From Cristatella mucedo (lineage: Eukaryota > Bryozoa > Phylactolaemata > Cristatellidae), in assembly GCA_009760855.2 (NCBI GenBank), contig WPIO01000142.1, positions 553,501-617,500 of the forward strand: a stretch of DNA of 64,000 bases. Reading direction: 5' to 3'. Positions 55,763 to 64,000 of this stretch are shown piece after piece. Position 1 is the stretch's first letter, and every line of letters begins with the position of its first letter. The position numbers and the translations under genes are program-made. The notes beneath the pieces are model-generated. The model ran no database searches. It saw only the letters and a program-made list of their open reading frames with translations, and had not been told where the DNA came from.

Positions 55763-57442
55763 ATGCTCGTCGCCTCGCCGGCGCCGCCGCCGCGCGCGGC
55801 GGCGGCGGTGGCGCCGAAGGCCGGCGCTGGCCTCGAGCGTTGGCGGCGGCTGGTCACCGTGGAGCCGCTGCTCCTGCTCTACGCGCTGGCCTTGAGCGTC
55901 GGCGGCCCGGCGGGGCAGCAGCTCATCTTCTCCAAGTATTGCGATCTCGCGGTGGCCGCAGCAGCGGCGGCGAACGGCAGCGCTGCCGCTACGTGCGTCG
56001 ACCCCGGCGCCGCGGCGGCGGCGGCGGACGCAGGCAGCGCTCAGCGGCGGCGGCTGTACGAGGAGGTGCAGCTTGCTACGTCGCGCATGATGCTGTACGC
56101 CATCCTCACGCTCATGCTGCCGCAGCTGGCGTCGAGCGCGGCGCTCGGCGCCTGGAGCGACCGCCGCGGTCGCAAGCGGCCCGTGCTGGTGCCGCTGGTC
56201 GGCAGCGCCGCCGGCTACGGCTGCTGGGCGCTGCTCGCCTGGCAGACGGCCTGGGACCCGGCGTACGCGCTCATCGCCTGCCTCGTGCAGGGCGCCACGG
56301 GCTTTTTCGCCGGCAACTCGCTGACCGCCTTCAGCTACCTGACGGCCGCCGTGCCCGCGGAGCGGCTCACGTTCCGCGTCGCCGTGGCCGAGGGCGCCGC
56401 CACCGCGGGCCTGCTAGGCGGCCTGTTCGCGAGCGGCCTGGCGATCGAGCGCCTCGGCCTGGTGGCCACGTTCGTCGCCATCGCGGGCGTGAACGCGCTC
56501 GCCGCGGTGTACGCAGCCTTCTGGCTGGAGGAGATCGCGCCGCCAGGCGCCGCCGCCGTCGACCGCGGAGGAGCCGACGCGCGCGACCCAGCCGACGGAG
56601 GTCAAGACAACCTGCGACGTCGCGGTGCCGCGGTAGCCGTTAGCGCTGCATCCAGGGTCGGCTGTCCGCTTGGTTGCGGCTGCTTTCCGCATTGCGAACG
56701 AGGCGGCGGCCGCGGCGGCCCGACGGCCGCCTATCTGTACGGTGTAACGGCATCGTATTTCGTCGGATACTGCGCGACCGCCGGCGCCGGCGACCTCACC
56801 TTCCTCTACCTCACCAAGGCGCGCGGCTTCGCGGTCGACGTGTACGGCTTTTACGCCGCCGCAGATGTGGCGCTCAAGCTGACGGTCGGCAGCGCGGCGC
56901 TCGCCGTGCTGCGGCGCACATTCGGCGTCGGCGACCTGGCCGCGGCGGCCGCCGGCTGCGCGTCCGCGGCCGCGGCGTACGCGGCGCTCGGCGCCTCGCC
57001 GTGGACGTGGCTGCTGTGGGCGTCGGCTCCGCTCGACGCGCTGCAGTTCGCCTACAACGTGGGTGTGCGCAGCTTCGTCTCCAAGCTCGTGGCGCCGTCG
57101 GAGCAGGGCCGCGCGTTCGCCCTGCTCGCCGCCGCCCAGGCCGGCGCGACGGTCGTAGCGGCGCTCCTGTTCAACAACCTCTACCCGGCCACGATCGGCT
57201 TCTACCCGGGACTCAGCTTCCTCGTGGCGTCGCTGCTGAGCGCCGTCGCCGGCCTCGTTATGGCCGCGATCGCCGTTAGCTACCGCCGCAGTTGCAGCCA
57301 ATGCGGCGGCGGTGCGTACCGACTTCGTTCAGAGTATGAAGAGCTTCCGGGCTCAGACAGCAGCGAAGCACCGCCAGCGCCGGAAGCGTCCGGCGTTGAC
57401 AGCGACGCTGCACTCGCGCCGCAGCGAGTCGGAGCCGCATAG
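55763..57442 (+). CDS. SLC46-family (proton-coupled folate transporter-like) transporter, paralog 2
   Basis: A single-exon 559-aa, 12-pass major facilitator transporter, paralog of the gene at 28306. Visible: TM1 from VEPLLLLYALA (33-43); alanine-rich outer loop with NGS at 71-73; GAWSDRRGRK (129-138); second half with SKLV (440-443), SEQG (446-449) and LYPAT (473-477); tail with SEYEELPGSD. Residues 331-497 are identical to paralog 1. Residues about 101-260 are about 90% identical. The loop between the halves (261-322) does not align and is Cys/Gly-rich here (CPLGCGCFPHC). The ATG at 55763 gives an N-terminus of similar length to paralog 1 but different sequence. Substrate unknown; SLC46 members handle folates and other solutes. 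An AATAAA lies 264 bp after the stop. Confidence 0.93.
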   Translation: MLVASPAPPPRAAAAVAPKAGAGLERWRRLVTVEPLLLLYALALSVGGPAGQQLIFSKYCDLAVAAAAAANGSAAATCVDPGAAAAAADAGSAQRRRLYEEVQLATSRMMLYAILTLMLPQLASSAALGAWSDRRGRKRPVLVPLVGSAAGYGCWALLAWQTAWDPAYALIACLVQGATGFFAGNSLTAFSYLTAAVPAERLTFRVAVAEGAATAGLLGGLFASGLAIERLGLVATFVAIAGVNALAAVYAAFWLEEIAPPGAAAVDRGGADARDPADGGQDNLRRRGAAVAVSAASRVGCPLGCGCFPHCERGGGRGGPTAAYLYGVTASYFVGYCATAGAGDLTFLYLTKARGFAVDVYGFYAAADVALKLTVGSAALAVLRRTFGVGDLAAAAAGCASAAAAYAALGASPWTWLLWASAPLDALQFAYNVGVRSFVSKLVAPSEQGRAFALLAAAQAGATVVAALLFNNLYPATIGFYPGLSFLVASLLSAVAGLVMAAIAVSYRRSCSQCGGGAYRLRSEYEELPGSDSSEAPPAPEASGVDSDAALAPQRVGAA

Positions 57443-57705
57443 CTTTTCGCATCTTGCAAGCTGCTTCCCGGCGCCCGCGGGCTCGCAGCCTCGCACTCGC
57501 CGCTCGGGATTCGCTAGGACTACACTGTTGCAGGGAACAGAGAACAAAGGCTGCTGGATGCATTTTGCACAAGCCTTTCGGAAGTTTTATTAAATTGAAG
57601 CACCTTTTAAAGCTTTGGCGTCTACTCATATTTAATTATTTATTGGTATCGATTGTCATTAATGCACTTTCAAAATGTCATTTAAGAAGATTTTAATTTT
57701 TATAA

Positions 57706-57711
57706 AATAAA
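57706..57711 (+). promoter_or_regulatory. Candidate polyadenylation signal (AATAAA)
   Basis: AATAAA is the first clear hexamer downstream of the stop codon of SLC46-like gene 2 (264 bp), in AT-rich sequence after the GC-rich gene. Use is inferred. Confidence 0.5.
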
Positions 57712-58073
57712 GATGAAATTGAGATAGCAAGGGTTTTAATACATCATTTTTAGCGCCTTACTGTGCAACACCAAGGCGAATGACCTCTAAGTAAATGAAA
57801 TAATACGAATACTATGAATTGTGGCCAACTAGTACAACAGCTAACGTTGGCGGTAGTCAGAGAGCCGTGCGGTCAGCTGCAATTTCATTCATCCAGCCTT
57901 TCCAAAGGGCATGCATATCTATCGCATTTGTCTACTCATTAAAGTTAAAGCAAGAAAGTCCGTCCCGTTGCAAGATGGTACACATCCATCAAGTGGCAAG
58001 ATGGCGCAGCGTTGTCTTTCGTGACGGAACTAAGCTGACTCGGCGAAGCTAGTTCACTGGATGTGAGCTGCTT

Positions 58074-58207
<134 letters not shown>

Positions 58208-58639
58208 AGGTATTAGCACCTTCGTGGTGGTAGAATAAACAGCTCTAGAGACTTGCTGTATTGAGGTACGGACGAGTTCAATTGCTGTCGTGCATTGCTA
58301 TGGACTGCACATTTGCGTGGCTCGCTAAAGCATCTGCGACTCGCTAGTAGCTCTTCAAAGTTCTTGCTTCAGTAGCTCCGCTACTTGTGCGCGGTGTCCG
58401 TGGCGAAGGACTGTAGCTCAGGAGGCGCTAAAGTACATCGTAATTATTTGCGTTAGAAGTAGGATCCAATTATGAGAACCATCAACAATCCAACTTCAGA
58501 ATAATTTTTTCTGAAGACGTAATACAACAGATATCTTAATTTTTGATTTCGTGAGACTATGTTTGATCACCCGCTAAAACGTAAATTCCGCTCAACGCCC
58601 TAAATCGAATTCGGCGAAGAACGGGGAATTTCCACTGGC

Positions 58640-59750
58640 GCGGATTCTGTTGCGTCTCCACGAGCCGTTCAGGTACATGCGGACCGGCGATTGGTCACAC
58701 GTTTACACCGGGGTCACAGCGAGCCCGAATGATGCCGCTGTACTCCGCAGACATCTTTTCGGAATCGCGCCTCACCCGGCGGCCTCGGCAAGCTGCCAGC
58801 TGTTAACGCCGGACGGTCGCTCGACGAGCGGCCGCCATTGCGCCGCCGCGTGCGTGTTTTCTACGAAAGCTCGCCATTGCATCGTCGCCTGCAGACGCGC
58901 GAGTCGTTGCGCTAGTCCGATCGAGCCTCACTTCCGCTCCGATCGCTCGACTGCCGAGCCGTGGCCGCTCCGTCAGCGCCGCACGCGTTCGCTTCCGGCG
59001 ACGGTGCCACTGCCATCTGGCCTTGCAGCCGCGAACCGAGCGTCGCCGGCGAGCCTCGTTCGCGTCGACGGGCGGCGCCAGGAGCGTGCGCGCGCGCCAG
59101 CATCTGGAAGACCGGAGCGGACTTCCGCTCCGCGCGAGCGCAGGTAGGTCCGACGTGGACCGAATGCAGGATCCGAGTTGCGACCGAGGTCTCGCCTCGC
59201 CGGGGCGACTATCGCGGCTCGTGAGCCGCAGCGCCTGCAAATGGCGGCGGGCGCCGCGTGGCTTCGCAGCGAGCTCTTTCCTTTCCTTTCCGAAGAGGCG
59301 CAGGCGCGCGCGGCGCGAATCGCTTACCGACGGGTCGCGCGGCGAGTAGCCACGAGGTGGCGCGCGCGGCGATCGGCGGCGCCACCACGCGCCGGCCTAC
59401 GCGCCGTGCGCAGGCCGGCGACCGGCCGCTTTGTCATCGGTTTGCTTCGTCGTCGGCTGAGGGCTCCGCGAGCCCGGAGGCAAGAGAGTCTCGCGCTGAC
59501 GGTGAGATCGTTCCGGCGGTCAGCGTTGCTGCTGCCGCGCGCTGCTGCTGCTGACCGCACGGCGACGATGAAACCGCAAGCCTTCGCTGCTACGCGGCTT
59601 CGATGCAAGCGCCTCCGGCCCCGAGGACCGCCGGGCGAGCGTGCGCGCAAAACTACCACTCGCATGAAGCTGGCAGCATACAGACGAAATAGCACAAGTC
59701 TTTTTCATCTGATTTCGCTTTTTTCAATGTCATGTATGGACGCTCACCCG
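58640..59750. promoter_or_regulatory. CpG-rich island, possible promoter or first exon
   Basis: GC-rich with ATGGCGGC in reverse (58831-58838) and a strong donor-like CAG/GTAGGT (intron would start at 59143). Overlapping Arg/Ala/Ser-rich frames on both strands have no known domain. It could be the 5' end of a gene extending beyond what I can identify. Confidence 0.35.
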
Positions 59751-61729
59751 CTTTAAATCAGATATTAAACGATGCTTCGATGGATATTATGAGCGTCTTA
59801 ACTCGACGCTCTGCAGAAGCAGATTCTTTCGCAGCAAGATTATTATATTGGCTTTGCTAATATATTATTATTAGATATATATAGATATATATATATATAG
59901 ATTATTATATTGGCTTTGCCGCATTCCTAAGCTTCTGCATCTTCTTCAAATTTCTGTTCAGCTCTTCGGAGCAGCTACTTGAGCTCTTAGCTGCAGTTGT
60001 GCGCAGTCGCGTTGGTCCAGCTGAGAAGTAACCGCCGCCTGGAAGCTTCTTTTTAAATACGTCGCCTAAATTGAGCCACAATCAATCGCAATCATTCGGA
60101 GCACCTGAAACCGCGTCAAAACGGTCGCTTGTCTGGCTGAGCTGAGGCGGCCGCATCCAAAACTTGGCGGTTGATTGACGCTTGAGAAGCGTCCGAAAGC
60201 TGCATAGGTATGCAAAGACCTGCTGCTCAGCGGACTACCTACAGCCACAAGCTCTTGTTCTGGAAGAGCCTTAACCTCCATGCCATAAGATAGCCACCCG
60301 GAAGCCTCAACGGATCGACCCTTAAATTTAAGGTATTTCCGAATTTCGGAGAGCAAGAATCTACGCGAACCACGTGCGCTGCCTCCGGCTTCGCGAACTA
60401 GGCACTCCGCTTCCGGTTGAGAGAACCAGACACCCCGCTTCTGTTTGAGAGAACCAGGCACGCCGCTTTTGGTTGAGAGATCCAGGCATGCCGCTTCTGG
60501 TTGAGAGAGCCAGGCACTCCGCTTCTGTTTGAGAGAAGCTGGCACTCCGCTTCCGGTTGAGAGAACCAGGCATGCCGCTTCCGGCTGCTCGCGCTAGAAA
60601 TGCCTCTCGATGCGCCTCTTCTAACCAGTCTCTAGAGCTGCATAGTTGGCGCCTCAAAAAATATAATCGCACCATTAGCAACTAAAATCGAAGCTCATTC
60701 TGGAAGCCGACAGCGAACACCATCAAGCGCGAAAGAAGTCGTTCGGGCTCCGTCCTATACAAATTAGGTACAGGTTCTGGATAAGCGCCGCGAACCCGCT
60801 CGCCGTCAGCAGGCTCGCATGCCGTCGAACATGAGTCGCTAGAATCGCTCTCACACCACCTAGTCGAACTGCCCTGACTTTTATTGCGGCGGAGAAGGGA
60901 TGCTACAGGCTCTATAGATTCCAAACGTCCTTGGCCGAACCGCGGGCCTGCGCCGGTGCAAGCGGAAACGAAGACGCTAAACGCTAGCGTCCTTGACCGA
61001 CTCGTAACTCTTAGTAGCCGTAGCGCGCGTCGCTGGCTGGCAGCCTGCAGGGCTGGTTTGAAAAAGGCCAGAGCTATGTCGGCCATCGATGCCAGCTCAG
61101 CGGACGATCCCAGAGCCTGGACGTAGCGTGGCTTCCGCCACAGCTTCAGGAAGCTGCAGCGCCGAAGAAGGAGAGGTGCTCGGGCCACTGCCCCGGCAGC
61201 CCCGTACGTTGCGGGCCGCGGGCTTCTATTGCAGAGACAGTCCTCTGCGTCTTATCCCGCGAGTAAGGTGCGCGCACTTTACGGCTCGGGCCGCGGGCGT
61301 CGGTCCCGCAGTCCGCCATTCCGGATTGTTATCTGAGCGGGTGATAGGCCTTAGGGGGGGGGCCATATGTCGCCACATAAGTACACGCGGCTGCTGATTA
61401 CGCCGACCTCTTGTTTTTCTTTTTGCTGCGGCCGAAAAGCTGAGCTCCGATGGCGCGCCACAATGGGAGCCTCTAGAAACGCTCTCTCCGCACTGCTGCT
61501 GGTAACCCCACGCGCAAAAGTCCGCCAGCCCTCGCAGCCCGCTTCAGCCGCGCCAAACAGCTGACCTATTTGTGTCTCATCTGAAAGCCACTGCGTGCAC
61601 GAGCTTGCACACAGGTACGATTGTGCGCCTGCTTGTACGGCTTACAAAAGTGTGCACTCTCTCCCGCGTTTTTACTTCCGCGTACCGTCTCCCGCGAACT
61701 TTCTACCGCGCACATCCTCGGTGCATGTT
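59751..61729. other. Unassigned DNA
   Basis: Holds the 28-bp minisatellite at 60400-60587 and AT-rich patches near 59865-59925. Frames at 60066-60681 (-) arise from the minisatellite. No recognised gene. Confidence 0.4.
60400..60587 (-). repeat. 28-bp minisatellite, 6.7 units
   Basis: Units of exactly 28 bp start at 60401, 60429, 60457, 60485, 60513, 60541 and 60569 with theme GGCACTCCGCTTCCGGTTGA plus GAGAACCA. Because 28 is not a multiple of 3, every frame cycles through the unit. Overlapping minus-strand frames therefore stay open and look like a repetitive protein. Confidence 0.95.
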
Positions 61730-61737
61730 CTCTCTCT

Positions 61738-61805
<68 letters not shown>
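61730..61805 (+). repeat. (CT)n microsatellite
   Basis: A near-pure CT tract of about 70 bp. It creates three spurious Ser/Leu frames. Confidence 0.97.
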
Positions 61806-61808
<3 letters not shown>

Positions 61809-61820
61809 TACTTCCTCCGC

Positions 61821-61879
61821 ATCGCGACGCCGCTTAACCTTAAATCGCGACGCCGCTTAACATCGCGACGCCGCTTAAC
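61821..61879 (+). repeat. Three-unit 18-bp tandem repeat
   Basis: ATCGCGACGCCGCTTAAC occurs at 61821-61838, 61844-61861 and 61862-61879, just before an L2A insertion. Confidence 0.95.
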
Positions 61880-61894
61880 TTTAACCGGTAAACC

Positions 61895-62287
61895 TTTACC
61901 TTAAATCCTTTGGAGACCGTGCATTTAGTTCGCATGCTCACAAAGCCTGGAACTCCCTCCCGACCTGCGTCAGAACATCCCCTGACCTGACCACATTTAA
62001 AAGGAACTTAAAAACACACCTATTTAGGACAGCATTTAGTGGGTCCCTGTGATTCGTTCTTCATGTGCTTATGCGTGCTGACACTGTGCATGCTGCCACT
62101 AACCACATTTGCATGTTGACCCTGTGCATGTCACCCCTAACCATGTTATTCATTGTGTTTGTTTTTCAAGCATGATTTTACTTAACATTCAATTGCATTT
62201 CCCTTTGCAGCAAATGTAAAGCGCCTAGAAAGAGATTGAGTTCTCTGAGGGCGCTTTATCAAGTGCATTATTATTATTATTTTTATA
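61895..62287 (+). mobile_element. L2A 3' end, young
   Basis: Starts at CCTTAAATCCTTTGGAGACC in the C-terminal domain. It is nearly identical to 11940-12325 and keeps the complete 3' UTR, stem-loop (GCGCCTAGAAAGAGATTGAG, TTCTCTGAGGGCGC) and (ATT)n tail to about 62285. Confidence 0.93.
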
Positions 62288-63559
62288 AACCTCGCCACGT
62301 TCAATACTCGGCGCATACCTTGAATTGAAGACGGCTTCTGTCGTAGCGAATGTTATTGATTAATGTACCGTTCATGGAGGCAGGGAGCGGTTTCCCGTGA
62401 CCCGGCGCGGCGAGTACCGAGGCGGCGACCGAGCTCAAAGAGGTGCGCGATCGCCCGGCTTATTGACGGATGTCCTTCCGGCGCCGGATAAGTGTTTGAT
62501 ACGTATTTGATATTAGAATTACAGTATTTGATATTATAATTACAGTATTTGATACGTTCCACTGCGCCAGCTCCACTAGTTAGACAACAATTTTCTAGCT
62601 AGCCTTTGCGCGATGTCTGGCGACCTTTCTAGGTAAGCAGAGGCAGAGCGGATCTGCTAGACCGCCGATCGGCGCCTGCGTCTCCGTCTATCAGCCGGCT
62701 GGGTCACGTTCGCCGTCGCCCCAGGAGCAGCGCAACGTTGTCGCGCTAGAACAAAAGCCGGCGTTGCAAACAAGGGGCAATCATAGATAGCACTTAGCGG
62801 CAAAGCGATATAATTCTACTGCTTGCTCAAAGCATCTTGTATGGGGCTTGGCAAAATTCGTTCTAGACACGGCGTCGCCCGTAGAGTCGGCGTAGCTAAA
62901 AAGCTCCGTCGCAGCTGTGCAGCAGCAGCGGCGGCGGCGGCGGCGGCGGCCCTCCGACATTCAGACTGGGCGCTACAGATGCACGCAAGCATCTGCGCAA
63001 AGATCCGCGCGGCTCGCCGCAACATGTCGCGTCCTTTGAGCTGAAAGCGCGTCAAAATCGAGGCACAACTAACGAGTTTAGCGTGCGTCGCGTGCGTTCC
63101 GGCGAACGCTCGCGGGCGGCACTTCGAGTCGCACCTTTCGCTTCGCGCCGCGGCGAGCCCCCCCCCCACCCACCCACCCACCCACCCCCCCAGTGACCCG
63201 GCGTCTGCGGTTACGCTGAAAATCCGCCGCCCAGCGACGGAGCCGGCGTTCGTTCTAGCGCTAGCGCTGCCTTCCGAAGCGTTTGCGCTTTGCTAGCTGG
63301 GCCGAGTTTCGGCGGCATTCTGTCGTAAATAAACCGGGCTGACGAGTTGCAGACCGAGGCGCAACACTATACTTTAGGCCTCGACGGAGCACGCCTCGTG
63401 CCCCTGAGCGCGCGCCTCACTTCCGACGCAGTGAAAGCCGCACCTACCAAAGCGGCGTCGTGGCGCTCGAGAGATTCTTGGCGGCTTCTGCATCGCAGCG
63501 TTTACCGCTGGCTTGGTACGGACGGCGGTTAACTGGCGCTCGCTTTTAATGACCGAGGT
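62288..63559. other. Unassigned GC-rich DNA with short repeats
   Basis: (CGG)n at 62920-62951 and a (CCCA)n/C-run at 63158-63191. No gene recognised; a poly-Ala/poly-Arg frame at 62816-63181 is a repeat artefact. Confidence 0.4.
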
Positions 63560-63668
63560 CGGGCGAACGTATTTGGCGATCGAGGTCGTGGGGTCAAGCC
63601 CTGCGGGCATGTGGAGCGCTTGAGTAGACATTAGGTTCTCTTATGGCGCCAGGCAAATGATTCATTTA
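63560..63668 (+). mobile_element. SINE-B copy, diverged
   Basis: The head lacks its A-box part. B-box region GAGGTCGTGGGGTCAAGCCC, linker GGCATGTGGAGCGCTTGAG, then the L2A-like tail (ATTAGGTTCTCTTATGGCGC). Confidence 0.78.
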
Positions 63669-64000
63669 GAAATGGGATATGTCTTAATCTAAGTTTACTC
63701 GGTAGAGAAAGACCCTTACTCACGCACTGGTGCATCAGTTGTGCTCTGTGCTTTGAGCCAGAGGGTTCCACTTGAGGCTGCGGTTCGTGCAGCGGCATTG
63801 TCGCAGCTGTTTTTAGACCTCACTTTGAGGTCCTGCGAGCTATGTCGGCATTTGTCGTGCGTCTGCAAGGACTAGCAGCCCTTATCGTACCCATGCGCTG
63901 CGTTTACGGCCACGGACTACGTTTCAAGAGCCGGCTACTTTAGTACCTCGCAAGGGCAGACGGAGTATTAGCTCAGATATTACTCTATTACTTATTATTA
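63669..64000. other. Unassigned edge of window
   Basis: No recognised gene. An ATT-rich end at 63980-64000 could be the start of another element tail but is cut by the window edge. Confidence 0.35.

Noticed and set aside
55264-56643. 459-codon frame overlapping SLC46-like gene 2
   Set aside because: It reads the gene in another frame and is Arg-rich. A matching shadow frame exists over paralog 1 (28413-29270).
60400-60587. CRISPR array or repetitive protein gene
   Set aside because: A 28-bp period resembles CRISPR repeat length, but the units are contiguous with no spacers. The open frames follow from a unit length not divisible by three.
62816-63181. Poly-alanine protein
   Set aside because: The alanine run comes from a (CGG)n repeat and the frame has no other support.

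Overview
The window reads as nuclear DNA of an animal, most likely an invertebrate. No prokaryotic operon, ribosome binding site or CRISPR array is present. Base composition alternates between AT-rich stretches and CpG-rich islands. Simple repeats such as (CT)n, (TA)n and (GA)n are abundant, and much of the DNA is retrotransposon debris. I cannot place the species. An L2-type LINE whose 3' end is a stem-loop followed by (ATT)n, with SINEs carrying the same tail, is a pattern known from many metazoans.

Only two protein-coding genes are well supported. Both are intronless, GC-rich, on the + strand, about 27 kb apart, and encode paralogous 12-pass transporters of the SLC46 (proton-coupled folate transporter-like) family: 28306-30015 (569 aa) and 55763-57442 (559 aa). 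Their C-terminal halves are nearly identical at the DNA level (2 differences in about 490 bp, by eye). Their N-terminal halves are about 90% identical in protein, and the central cytoplasmic loop and flanks do not align. That mosaic suggests gene conversion.

The rest is mostly four retroposon families, named here for convenience. (1) L2A: an L2-clade LINE with at least 22 fragments on both strands. The best reverse-transcriptase pieces are at 8430-10508, 10905-12325, 30848-32452 and 48572-50207. (2) LINE-B: a second, related LINE with a different 3' end; the longest copy is at 37165-39078. (3) SINE-A: tRNA-like head and its own 3' hairpin, four copies. (4) SINE-B: a related tRNA-like head joined to a tail that matches the L2A 3' stem-loop, six copies. 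All LINE copies are 5'-truncated and broken. Several are nested, which gives a relative order of insertion. A hAT-like transposon end and an LTR-like block are weaker calls.

Other structure includes a 14-unit minisatellite (51392-52003) that alternates a perfect palindrome with a C-rich, G-quadruplex-capable block, a polypyrimidine tract of about 600 bp (44843-45462), a perfect 20-bp inverted repeat (6007-6053), and several GC-rich islands that look like promoters or 5' exons but show no recognisable protein. I found no evidence of a new defence or metabolic system. The most interesting items are the LINE/SINE tail sharing, the chimeric LINE copy, the SLC46 conversion tract and the palindrome/G4 minisatellite.
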